Source: Thermosipho melanesiensis BI429 (lineage in GTDB: Bacteria; Thermotogota; Thermotogae; Thermotogales; Fervidobacteriaceae). Taken from it: a stretch of DNA of 64,000 nucleotides. Positions 41,379 to 49,312 of this stretch are shown piece by piece. The position numbers were made by a program, and so were the translations under genes. The stretch lies in assembly GCF_000016905.1 (NCBI RefSeq), contig NC_009616.1, positions 1,426,001 through 1,490,000 of the forward strand. Direction: 5' to 3'. Numbering within the stretch: the stretch's first letter is position 1; every line of letters starts with the position of its first letter. A model generated the notes under the pieces. That model saw only the letters and a list, made by a program, of their open reading frames with translations, was not told the origin of the DNA and did no database searches.

Positions 41379-41597
41379 TTATTCACTAGGAGATTGAGAA
41401 CTCTTCCCCTCCACCCACGCCTCGAAAACGTCCTCTACGCTTACGCCCAGCGCTTTGGCAAGTCTTATCGCTACGTCCAAAGATGGTTTTGCTTGTCCTA
41501 TTTCATAAGCACTAATTGTCCTCTGAGTCACTCCAATAAGCTTTGCAAGTTGTTGCTGGGTAAGCATCTTCTTTTCACGCAATTCTCTTAATGTCAT
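41379..41597 (-). CDS. Cro-like helix-turn-helix regulator
   Basis: About 72 residues from ATG 41597 (GGAGGTG upstream). The HTH_3 domain is clear (LREKKMLTQQQLAKLIGVTQ, RTISAYEIGQAKPSLDVAIR). It is divergent from the repressor at 41855 and first gene of the leftward early operon, the position of Cro. A short acidic tail follows the HTH. Confidence 0.85.
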   Translation of the reverse strand: MTLRELREKKMLTQQQLAKLIGVTQRTISAYEIGQAKPSLDVAIRLAKALGVSVEDVFEAWVEGKSSQSPSE

Positions 41598-41681
41598 ACT
41601 TTCACCTCCGATTTGTTGCCGAGAAAAATATTCACTTTTCAAAGACCAGAATTTTCAATTCTTATATTATAGAATTTTTAT

Positions 41682-41695
41682 TTCTATTCATAGAA
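41682..41695. promoter_or_regulatory. Palindromic operator candidate
   Basis: TTCTAT-TC-ATAGAA, perfect arms of six. An ATAGAA at 41669-41674 adds another half site. It overlaps the -10 of the leftward early promoter, a place where repressor binding would block RNA polymerase. Confidence 0.65.
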
Positions 41696-41721
41696 TAGCA
41701 CATTCAATTTAGAAATGTCAA
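41692..41721 (-). promoter_or_regulatory. Leftward early promoter
   Basis: On the minus strand, TTGACA (41721-41716), 18 bases, TATTCT (41697-41692). It lies about 95 bases upstream of the Cro-like ATG and is overlapped by the palindromic operator. Confidence 0.7.
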
Positions 41722-41854
41722 TACTATAATAGTTAAAATTAAGTAAAATTATATTTTCGTTTAGGTAACGATAGAGAAGTTGATGGTTATAAGTTCTAAT
41801 TTTAATTCTATGGGTTACAATTAACTTAGAAATCTAAATGCTAAGGATGATAAT

Positions 41855-42475
41855 GTGAATATTGGTGAAAAAATTAAGTTTTTAAGATTACAAAAAGGAT
41901 TAACGCAGGAACAATTAGGAAATATAATAAATGTTGGGCAACGAACTATATCCGCTTATGAAAGTGGAAAAGCTACTCCTTCGGTAGAGGTATTAAAATC
42001 TCTTGCTGACTACTTTGATGTAGCGGTTGACTACTTCCTTTCCGATAAACCTGGACAAACCGAGGTTGAGTTTGTGGATATTAAGTTCAAGAAAGTACCA
42101 CTTTATTCTGCTCCTGTTTCAGCTGGTAATGGCGCTTTTCCTAACGATATATACGTGTTGGGTGAAATCAATGCTATAAATCATGATGTTGACTTCGCTG
42201 TTAAAGTTGTAGGGAATAGCATGGAGCCAATTGCTCCAGATGGCTCTGTTTTGTTTGTCAAGAAACAAAATTATGCTTTTAACGGAGATATGATTGTGTG
42301 TACTTATGATGGCTGGATCTATGTTAAATGGTATGTAAAACAGAATGATAAAATTTTGCTTCTTTCAGAAAATCCTACTTATACTCCTATTGTTGTTGAG
42401 CCAAAAGATAGGTTTATAATACACGGTGTAGTGCAGGAGGTTATGCTGCAAAAGCCTAAAAAAGTTGTTAAATAA
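41855..42475 (+). CDS. CI/LexA-type prophage repressor
   Basis: 206 residues from GTG 41855 (AAGGATG upstream). The N-terminal HTH_3 (LRLQKGLTQEQLGNIINVGQ, RTISAYESGKATPSVEVLKS) and the C-terminal S24 peptidase domain (VVGNSMEPIAPDGSVLFVKK with catalytic Ser, VKWYVKQ with Lys) show a self-cleaving repressor like LexA/CI, so induction via RecA is likely. It is the first gene of the rightward lysogeny arm and overlaps the frame of the methyltransferase gene. Confidence 0.93.
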   Translation: MNIGEKIKFLRLQKGLTQEQLGNIINVGQRTISAYESGKATPSVEVLKSLADYFDVAVDYFLSDKPGQTEVEFVDIKFKKVPLYSAPVSAGNGAFPNDIYVLGEINAINHDVDFAVKVVGNSMEPIAPDGSVLFVKKQNYAFNGDMIVCTYDGWIYVKWYVKQNDKILLLSENPTYTPIVVEPKDRFIIHGVVQEVMLQKPKKVVK

Positions 42476-42485
42476 GGAGGTTATT

Positions 42486-43253
42486 ATGAGAAATTGGGAA
42501 GCAATACAAGGAATTAAGTTGATAAATGAGGATTTTCTCAAAACACGTATTCCTGAAAATAGTATTGATTTAATAGTAACTTCACCACCATATAACGTTG
42601 GAATACCGTACAACTCCCACAATGACAAAATTACTTATAAAGATTATCTTATTTGGACTGAGAAGTGGTTAACAAAAGCTTTCCAATTATCAAAACCAGA
42701 TGGTAGAATGTGTCTTAATATTCCTTTAGATAAAAATAAAGGTGGCCAGCAAAGTGTTTATGCTGATATTGTATATTTAGCTAAAAAAATTGGCTGGAAG
42801 TATCATTCTACGATAATTTGGAATGAAGGTAATATTTCTAGAAGAACAGCTTGGGGTAGTTGGCTTTCTGCTTCCGCCCCATATGTGATTGCTCCTGTTG
42901 AAACAATAGTAATTTTATATAAGGAAACTTGGAAAAAACAAAAAAGAGGAAAATCTGATATTTTAAGAGAGGAATTTATTGAATGGACTAATGGGCTCTG
43001 GACTTTTTCTGGCGAGAGCAAAAAGAAAATTGGACATCCTGCTCCCTTTCCTTTTGAATTGCCGAAACGGTGTATTAAACTTTTTAGTTACGTTGGAGAT
43101 GTTATATTGGATCCTTTTTTAGGGAGTGGTACTACTGCGATTGCTGCCTTTAGGCTAAAAAGAAAGGTTATTGGTGTTGAAATAGACAAAAAATATTTTG
43201 AATTAGCTATTAAAAGAATTTCAAAACAATGTTTTAGATTAGAAGGTTTTTGA
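42486..43253 (+). CDS. DNA methyltransferase of a restriction-modification pair (beta class)
   Basis: About 255 residues from ATG 42486 (AAGGAGG upstream). Catalytic motif IV TSPPYNVG near the start, then SAM-binding motif I at the end (DPFLGSGTTAIAAFRLKRKV), the order typical of beta-class N4-cytosine or N6-adenine enzymes. The region between (about residues 90-190) would be the target-recognition domain. Followed by the endonuclease gene after 52 bases. The target sequence cannot be read off. Confidence 0.9.
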   Translation: MRNWEAIQGIKLINEDFLKTRIPENSIDLIVTSPPYNVGIPYNSHNDKITYKDYLIWTEKWLTKAFQLSKPDGRMCLNIPLDKNKGGQQSVYADIVYLAKKIGWKYHSTIIWNEGNISRRTAWGSWLSASAPYVIAPVETIVILYKETWKKQKRGKSDILREEFIEWTNGLWTFSGESKKKIGHPAPFPFELPKRCIKLFSYVGDVILDPFLGSGTTAIAAFRLKRKVIGVEIDKKYFELAIKRISKQCFRLEGF

Positions 43254-43305
43254 TTTTTTAACAAACTAATTTTATTTACATTGATTCTGATAAAGGAGGA
43301 GCATT

Positions 43306-43983
43306 ATGGAATCAAATGATGTTTCTAAGTTTCTAGAAATTCAAAAAAAAGCATATGTTAAAAAGAAAATTAGTGAATATATTTCAAAAGGATTCGATGA
43401 AAAAACTGCTAGTAATAAAGCAAGTCAATCCTGGAGATCTTATGTTGGTAAGATGCTTGAAAAAATCATTTTTGAAAGTCTGAAAGAACCTTTGGAAAAA
43501 CAAGGATTAAAGTTAGTGACTGACAACGACTTAATTAGAAACAGGAACTTAACTAAAGAACTTGAATTAGTAAAAAGATTAATATCTATAGATTATGGTG
43601 AATACTTATTCTTGCCTGATGCTGATATTATCGTTTATAAGGTCACAAAAAAGAAAGCGATAGATGAGTTAGACGAAAACGATATAAAAATTTTAGCAAT
43701 AATTTCTGTAAAAAATTCATTTAGAGAAAGAGGGTTTGAAACAGCATATTGGAAAAAGAAGCTGAGTGAATCTATAATTACCTCACATATTAAAGTGTTT
43801 ATGGCTACTCCAGACCCAGATAATGAAATTTCTTATATAGCTCCAAATCACAAGCCAAAAAAGATGAGAGTAATATTAGAGTATGAATTAGATGGAATTT
43901 ATCTATTAAAAAATGAATTTGATGAAACGAAAAAAACAAAACATTTCGATGAAATAGCAAATGATATTTTATCGATAAAATAA
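43306..43983 (+). CDS. Type II restriction endonuclease (PD-(D/E)xK type)
   Basis: 225 residues. The catalytic core is LPDADIIVY, then IISVKNSFRERGFETAYWKK; Ser-x-Lys-Asn-Ser-x-Arg-Glu-Arg resembles the active-site region of the CCGG-cutting family (BsaWI, Cfr10I, Bse634I). That comparison is from memory. Helical N-terminus (MESNDVSKFLEIQKKAYVKK). Located right after its methyltransferase. Together they would protect the lysogen from incoming phage or stabilise the prophage. Confidence 0.8.
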   Translation: MESNDVSKFLEIQKKAYVKKKISEYISKGFDEKTASNKASQSWRSYVGKMLEKIIFESLKEPLEKQGLKLVTDNDLIRNRNLTKELELVKRLISIDYGEYLFLPDADIIVYKVTKKKAIDELDENDIKILAIISVKNSFRERGFETAYWKKKLSESIITSHIKVFMATPDPDNEISYIAPNHKPKKMRVILEYELDGIYLLKNEFDETKKTKHFDEIANDILSIK

Positions 43984-44056
43984 TGAGTGATATTTTAAGC
44001 ATTTTACATTTTTAGCCAATAAATAAAAACGATATTTTGAATAGGGGGCGTCATAA

Positions 44057-44902
44057 ATGAGTAAAGTAGTGTTTTTTGTGCTAGTTGTTTTTATTATAAT
44101 GGGATTTTTCCTATTATCTAGTTGTGACGTTTTAAACTCATTTTTTAGAAAAGATGTTGGAGCAAATAATATTTTAACTAATGTAGAAGAGAAACAGTCT
44201 GCTGTTTCCAACGAAAATATAGAAGCTGAAAAACAACTTGATATTTCCAAGGAAGCTACCTCTATTATTCCATTTACTGCTCATATGTATGGTATAAAAG
44301 ACTTTGATGCTCCAGCATCTTTTTTATCTACTATTGAAAAAGCCTCGAAGTTTGCTTTTTCAAGTAAGATAAAAGGTATAAAAGAAAACGACTATATTCA
44401 TTTGTTTATAACGCCAAACTCAACTGATGTAATTTATTTCAAATTGGATGATCTAGACATATATTATAATGGGCAAGTTTTTATAATTCCTTATCAATGG
44501 CGTGATTGGATCAAAGAAACATATACTAGGGTAGTGGGTAGCATTCAATTTCTAGGTGAAAACACCACATTTACTTCTGCGCTTCTAAGTTTTAGCGGAG
44601 GTACTTCATATGTTCCTTTATGTTACATTCTCAAAATCCGCAACCAAAATGGTGATTATTACAAATTAATAGTAACTACAAATTACAAAGGGCCAACCTC
44701 ATATGAAGCTATATATGAGCTTTATAATCAACTCTTTAATAATTTTGATTCTACTGAACAACTAGGATTTGTTGTGGTTTATGGAGTGTTTTCAGATGAT
44801 AAATATGTTGATGATTTTGCATTGGGAATATTATATACAGGTCTTAATGAGACAATTCCGAATCAAAATACTTATTTTATACCAATTACTGGATTGAAAT
44901 AA
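44057..44902 (+). CDS. Prophage-encoded lipoprotein
   Basis: 281 residues with signal peptide and lipobox (FIIMGFFLLSSC, Cys about 24). The mature protein begins polar and Asn/Glu-rich, then a beta-rich body (SKIKGIKENDYIHLFITPNS, then YVVYGVFSDDKYVDDFALGIL-like strands). It could alter the cell surface to exclude other phages, but no motif decides. Ribosome site AGGGGGCG. Confidence 0.75.
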   Translation: MSKVVFFVLVVFIIMGFFLLSSCDVLNSFFRKDVGANNILTNVEEKQSAVSNENIEAEKQLDISKEATSIIPFTAHMYGIKDFDAPASFLSTIEKASKFAFSSKIKGIKENDYIHLFITPNSTDVIYFKLDDLDIYYNGQVFIIPYQWRDWIKETYTRVVGSIQFLGENTTFTSALLSFSGGTSYVPLCYILKIRNQNGDYYKLIVTTNYKGPTSYEAIYELYNQLFNNFDSTEQLGFVVVYGVFSDDKYVDDFALGILYTGLNETIPNQNTYFIPITGLK

Positions 44903-44963
44903 TTAACTAATACAACAAAACAAAAGGAGAAATGAAAGTTTTTTAACAAAAGGAGGTATATTT

Positions 44964-45674
44964 ATGGAATTTTTTAAACTTTTAAATTTATCTTTTGGAA
45001 TAAAAGCTGATTTCTCAAAAATTTATGAGAAATTAGCAATTGACAAAAAAACACCCATATCAGATTTATCATTGGACGTTCTAGGGATGCACGAAAAACA
45101 TGTATTATTTGTAAAAAAGGGTCAGGAAAATGAGATAGTTTATGTTTTATTTAATCAACCTAATATGAATAACAATTTTTCTTTACAAAGATATGCTTTG
45201 ACATACAATGAGCGACCCAATACTCCAGAAGAAACTAATTTGGACGAGTTAAAGCAAAAGATTAGTAATGTTCTAACAAAAATTTCTGTTTTGATGCAGA
45301 GAGAAAGTCTCAAGTTTATTTCTTATCCCTTTTTTCATATAGAACTCGTGTATTTTGATAATGAAAAGGATTATGCAAAACTTCTAACAAAGAAAGTTTT
45401 CCCGATAGATCATTTAGAAAATTCAAATTTAATGAAATCTACTTTAGGATTTACCCTAACCAAAAAAATACCAAACTCTGATGAAAGTAATTATGTGCTT
45501 GAAATACTAGTGGAACATTGGCTTCAGAATAAAAAATTCTTATTTATTAGTGGAACTGCTCAATGGAATATAATTGAATATCAGTATAAGAATTTGGATT
45601 TTTTTAAATTATGGCTTGATGAAATTTATAATTCTGCTTATAGAACAATAATTAAACTTGAGGAGGTTAAATAA
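44964..45674 (+). CDS. First gene of a three-gene accessory cassette, unknown
   Basis: 236 residues with a strong ribosome site (AAAGGAGG). It begins MEFFKLLNLSFGIKADFSKI, and contains alternating strands (FLFISGTAQWNIIEYQYKNL). The layout of strands and a final helix is somewhat like TIGR04255-type sporadically distributed proteins, but I am not sure. It ends 2 bases before the next ATG. Confidence 0.6.
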   Translation: MEFFKLLNLSFGIKADFSKIYEKLAIDKKTPISDLSLDVLGMHEKHVLFVKKGQENEIVYVLFNQPNMNNNFSLQRYALTYNERPNTPEETNLDELKQKISNVLTKISVLMQRESLKFISYPFFHIELVYFDNEKDYAKLLTKKVFPIDHLENSNLMKSTLGFTLTKKIPNSDESNYVLEILVEHWLQNKKFLFISGTAQWNIIEYQYKNLDFFKLWLDEIYNSAYRTIIKLEEVK

Positions 45675-45676
45675 CA

Positions 45677-46192
45677 ATGTTTCTGAATGAAAGAATGGGG
45701 AATACTATCATAAATGAGAACAATTTAATTCCCAGAGTTGATGCAGATACAATTAAAAAGTTTGTTAAAAACCCTATTAGCAAAGCAAATTCCGCTTTTA
45801 AATATGATATAATAACTAATAATAATCCTTTTATTTTAATGGATATGGTGGAGGAGACGATTATGAATAATATTATTAATAACCCATTAAAAGCTAAACA
45901 GTTACAAAGTATTTCAAAAGAGAAAGCCATTGAATATATAAAAGATAAAATTAGAAATCTTGGATACAAAGAAATGTATGTGAGTTTTGAGGAAACGATC
46001 GGAAAGTTATATGTATATTTATATTTAAAAAATGGATCAGTAGAGAATTATAAAGAATTGATAGATGAGTATAAATCATTGATGAAATTAGAAAGAGAAG
46101 TGGCAGAAAGATATCCTTTAATAAATTGTGAAATATTATCACTCTCAGATGAGGAGTTTATTGGTAAAAATATGATACACTTTGAGTTTTAG
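45677..46192 (+). CDS. Second gene of the accessory cassette, unknown
   Basis: 171 residues (MFLNERMGNTIINENNLIPR). The C-terminal half is alpha/beta (EMYVSFEETIGKLYVYLYLK, then SLMKLEREVAERYPLINCEIL) and ends in FIGKNMIHFEF. Start GAGGAGG-TTAAATAAC-ATG inside the preceding end, so coupled. No nucleotidyltransferase or nuclease motif is seen. Confidence 0.6.
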   Translation: MFLNERMGNTIINENNLIPRVDADTIKKFVKNPISKANSAFKYDIITNNNPFILMDMVEETIMNNIINNPLKAKQLQSISKEKAIEYIKDKIRNLGYKEMYVSFEETIGKLYVYLYLKNGSVENYKELIDEYKSLMKLEREVAERYPLINCEILSLSDEEFIGKNMIHFEF

Positions 46193-46203
46193 GGGTGATT
46201 TTA

Positions 46204-46605
46204 ATGTCTCAGCATAGAAAGCAAATTTCTCAATATCAAAAAGATCAATATATGGAAAAGCAAAAATCTTATGAGAGGTTAACCAGTTACATCAAGAAAC
46301 ATGAAGAATATTCTGAAGATAATGAATGGGGGAGCCACGAAATTCTTTCTTTGTTTCATGAAGTCGTTTTAGCAGCAAAAATTTTTCTTGCGAATAAATA
46401 TAAAATAAGGATTAATAGTCATAGTGAAATAGAAGAAAAATTGTCCGGATTCAATAAAGATTTGGGGGCAATTTATAAGAATTTAAAGGATATAGCAAGA
46501 GAGTTTAGGTATGAAAAAGTATTACCAGATAAAATGAAAAAAGAATTATTTGTTTATTCATATAAAGATTTTTTTCAAAAGTTGGAAAATAACAGTCAAG
46601 TATAG
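46204..46605 (+). CDS. HEPN-like helical protein, third gene of the cassette
   Basis: 133 residues from ATG 46204 (AGGGGTG six bases upstream). The GTG at 46195 is too close to its site. The helix pattern (EILSLFHEVVLAAKIFLANK, IRINSHSEIEEKLSGF, then AIYKNLKDIAREFRYEKV) resembles small HEPN-domain proteins with a conserved SHxEI and terminal RxxRY. Such proteins are common toxins or effectors in toxin-antitoxin and defence cassettes. The classical Rx4-6H RNase motif is not clear. Confidence 0.6.
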   Translation: MSQHRKQISQYQKDQYMEKQKSYERLTSYIKKHEEYSEDNEWGSHEILSLFHEVVLAAKIFLANKYKIRINSHSEIEEKLSGFNKDLGAIYKNLKDIAREFRYEKVLPDKMKKELFVYSYKDFFQKLENNSQV

Positions 46606-46709
46606 ATTTTTGAACAGAAGAAGGATTAGAAATATTATTTTTTAGTACTACATTTCTAAGTATTTTTATTTTACCTTTATTATGTTATTTTGTGTAAAGG
46701 AGAGAAATT

Positions 46710-48167
46710 GTGAAACGCGCTGCGGCATATGCAAGATATTCGTCTGATAGACAAAGCGATACTTCTATTGAAGCCCAGCTTGAGAAAATTAGAAAATACT
46801 GTGAAGAAAAAGGGTATGTAGTTGTAAAAGAATATATAGACAGAGCACAATCTGCTGCGACTGATAAACGTATTGCATTTCAGCAGATGTTTAAAGATGC
46901 TGAAAATCATGAATTTGATGTTGTGGTTGTGTATAAGCTTGACAGGTTTGCAAGAAACTTGTATGACTCCGTTGTATATACTAAAAAACTGGAAGAGCTT
47001 AATATTGCTCTTGAAAGCACAACAGAGCCCATCACCCAGGACATCGCAGGAAAATTCTTTCGTAATATCATGGGGGCTATAAATGAACTTTATATAGAGA
47101 ATTTAAAGCAAGAAATTCGAGACAAAGCAATTGTAGTTGCTAAAAAAGGCTATTTTATGGGTGGAGTCCCTCCTTTCGGCTTTAAGCTTGTAGAAGAAAC
47201 TGATGAGTATGGTAAGAAACGCAAAAGATACGAAATAGATGAGAATGAAGCACCGTATGTTCGTGAGATATTTCAATTAGCAAGTCAGGGTGTAACTTTA
47301 AGACAAATAGCAGATAAACTTAATCAAAAAGGTTTAAAAACACGTCGTGGTAACAAATGGACTGTTAGAGCTTTATACGAGATGATTTTAAATGAGAAAT
47401 ATGCCGGGATATATACATACCAAAAAGGCACAAAGCATAATTATCATGCCAATCGCGAAGATGTTATTAGAATTCCTGGAGTAATTCCCGCAATAGTTGA
47501 TGAAGAAACATACTGGAACGCAAGGAATAAACTTGGAATTGGCAGTAAGAGAGTCAAAAGACATCATTATTTATTGAACGGTATTCTATATTGCGCTGTA
47601 TGTGGAAACCCAATGAATGGTGGTGCTCAAAGCGGAGATTATCCCAGATATATGTGCTCATATGCTAAACGTTTTAAAGAAAAAGGACATGTAAGTATTG
47701 GTAAAAAGAAAATAGAAGATTATGTTTTAACTCATATAAAACATACCTTTTTTACCAATGTTGATTTTGAAAAACTTGCCAAACAATTGAACAAAGAGCT
47801 AAACAAAACAAACAAAACTAAGGAAAAACAAATCCAGAAATTAAAAGCTGAACTTGCTGAAATAAATTTAAAATTACAGAGAGCAACACAAGCTATTTTA
47901 GCTGGAGTTGAACTTGACACTTTAAAAGATGAAATTGAGAAATTGAAACAACAAAAAATTGAAAAAGAATTTAAACTTGAAAAAGTAGTAAATGAAGAAA
48001 CGCCATCCCTTATAACTCCTGAAGGATTGCAACTTCTTTGGAATGAACTACAAAAACTGCTTGAAACAGAAAAAGAACTTGTTATCAAGAAGTTAATTGA
48101 GCGAATAACCGTTTATCCAGACGGTTTCATAGACATAAAATACCGAAACGTAATATCATATATTTAG
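46710..48167 (+). CDS. Large serine recombinase (prophage integrase)
   Basis: 485 residues from GTG 46710 (AAAGGAGAG upstream). The resolvase domain has the catalytic serine in AYARYSSDRQSDTSIEAQ and the arginines in VVYKLDRFARNLYDSV. A recombinase domain follows (GVTLRQIADKLNQKGLKTRR), then a zinc ribbon (YCAVCGNPMNGGAQ, YMCSY) and a C-terminal coiled coil (KEKQIQKLKAELAEINLKLQ). The stop lies seven bases from attR. Serine recombinases cut and religate att sites without ligase. An excision partner would be needed. Confidence 0.95.
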   Translation: MKRAAAYARYSSDRQSDTSIEAQLEKIRKYCEEKGYVVVKEYIDRAQSAATDKRIAFQQMFKDAENHEFDVVVVYKLDRFARNLYDSVVYTKKLEELNIALESTTEPITQDIAGKFFRNIMGAINELYIENLKQEIRDKAIVVAKKGYFMGGVPPFGFKLVEETDEYGKKRKRYEIDENEAPYVREIFQLASQGVTLRQIADKLNQKGLKTRRGNKWTVRALYEMILNEKYAGIYTYQKGTKHNYHANREDVIRIPGVIPAIVDEETYWNARNKLGIGSKRVKRHHYLLNGILYCAVCGNPMNGGAQSGDYPRYMCSYAKRFKEKGHVSIGKKKIEDYVLTHIKHTFFTNVDFEKLAKQLNKELNKTNKTKEKQIQKLKAELAEINLKLQRATQAILAGVELDTLKDEIEKLKQQKIEKEFKLEKVVNEETPSLITPEGLQLLWNELQKLLETEKELVIKKLIERITVYPDGFIDIKYRNVISYI

Positions 48168-48174
48168 CTATTTA

Positions 48175-48199
48175 GTTCGATTCCGTCCCTCGCCACCAG
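48175..48199 (+). other. attR core
   Basis: Direct copy of 11016-11040, the T-arm to CCA portion of tRNA-Phe without the rest of the gene. It marks the right end of the prophage. Confidence 0.93.
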
Positions 48200-48580
48200 T
48201 TTTCTTTAAATTGTTCTTTGCGAATTAATAATCCTCTTGATAAGAAGATTCTTTTGTTGGAATTTATTTCTTTCTCCACTTTCTACTGGCTTTTATATCT
48301 CTTTTAGATGTATGTTTCTTTAATAAGTAACTTTTTATTTAATACAATAATTAGATATTCATGTTTTACCAAAGTTACTTAGAGGTTAAAAGGAAAGGGA
48401 TAACTTGCATTTTGTTTTAATTATAAATTTCGGACAAAATAACTGTCTCTCAACCATTTATACTTGTATCACATAATGATACGTTTTTATGAGTAATTCT
48501 AGGTAAATGGGTTGCGTTTTATATATAAAACATGAAAGATAGTGATATAATTTTGTTAGGAAAAGATTTTTTGGTTTTGG
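48200..48580. other. Intergenic region right of the prophage
   Basis: About 380 bases of AT-rich DNA that would normally follow tRNA-Phe. A weak stem GTATCA/TGATAC followed by GTTTTTA (around 48465-48495) may terminate the tRNA operon. No gene or other tRNA is seen. Confidence 0.6.
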
Positions 48581-49312
48581 TTAATAAATTAGATATTTTG
48601 TAGCAGAGATAATTATCATTATGAATACAACTATTCTGACAAATTTTGCTCCACTTTTTAAGGTTGCTTTGGTTCCAATTTTAGCGCCTACCATTGTTCC
48701 TGTTGCAAGTATAATCCCTTTTAAAATATCTACTTTTCCATTTGTTAAAAATATTATAAAAGAAAAGGAAGTATAACAAAGCACTATGAATACTTTTAGT
48801 GCATTTGTCTTTATTATATCATTTCCTTCAACAAACACTAAACTTGCTATTAGAAAAAATCCAACGCCTGCTTGTATGAATCCTCCGTAGAATCCTACAA
48901 TAAAGAACACAAAAAAGCTTATTAAATAATTTTTCTTTACTTTTTTACCTTCTTCCCAAACCTTTGGTTTATATAGTATAAAAAAACTCATAAATAAAAA
49001 GATTATACCAACAATTTTTTCAAGTATATCTTTGTTTATGTTTAAAACTGTAAAAGTTCCAAAAATTGCTCCGATAGTTGCAGGTATTGCCAAAAAAATT
49101 GCTTCTTTTGCTTTAAATACCTTGTTTTTGTGAAAATTTATTGAGCTAACAACATTTTGTAATAATATTCCCACCCTATTTGTTCCATTGGCAACTGATA
49201 AATCAAGTCCCATTAAAGAAAGTATTGGTAGTGTTAGCATTGAGCCTCCACCGGCAAGTACATTAACAAATCCAGCACCAATACCTGATACAAAAAGTAA
49301 AAGATAAAACAT
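48581..49312 (-). CDS. TauE/SafE-family membrane transporter
   Basis: 243 residues with about eight hydrophobic segments and the family signature GIGAGFVNVLAGGGSMLTLP near the N-terminus and GFYGGFIQAGVGFFLIASLV as the internal repeat. Family members export or import sulfite, sulfonates or related anions. ATG has GGAGG upstream. The start overlaps the extended end of the M42 frame by 79 bases. Confidence 0.88.
   Translation of the reverse strand: MFYLLLFVSGIGAGFVNVLAGGGSMLTLPILSLMGLDLSVANGTNRVGILLQNVVSSINFHKNKVFKAKEAIFLAIPATIGAIFGTFTVLNINKDILEKIVGIIFLFMSFFILYKPKVWEEGKKVKKNYLISFFVFFIVGFYGGFIQAGVGFFLIASLVFVEGNDIIKTNALKVFIVLCYTSFSFIIFLTNGKVDILKGIILATGTMVGAKIGTKATLKSGAKFVRIVVFIMIIISATKYLIY

Larger units (their letters stand above)
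11041..48199. mobile_element. Integrated temperate siphovirus-type prophage
   Basis: An approximately 37.2-kb element between two 25-bp att copies. It carries a full set of modules: lysis (11133-12549), tail tip, fibre, tape measure, tail tube and head-tail genes (13689-25463), capsid, scaffold, portal and terminase (25726-31668), early replication/recombination (33560-40496), a lysogeny switch (41379-42475), accessory genes (42486-46605) and a serine recombinase (46710-48167). A long tape measure plus tail tube without sheath genes indicates a long non-contractile tail. At least four phage genes look broken, so it may be decaying, although the core structural genes are intact. Confidence 0.95.

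Noticed and set aside
41101-41597. Anti-CRISPR/Aca-type pair (small protein next to an HTH regulator)
   Set aside because: The HTH protein sits opposite the repressor and fits Cro. Nothing in the 84-residue protein supports an anti-CRISPR role.
48175-48199. A second tRNA-Phe gene
   Set aside because: Only the 3' 24 bases of the tRNA are present. It is the attR copy.
11041-48199. Retron or diversity-generating retroelement that could vary the fibre
   Set aside because: No reverse transcriptase motif was seen in any frame, and no template/variable repeat pair was found near the fibre.
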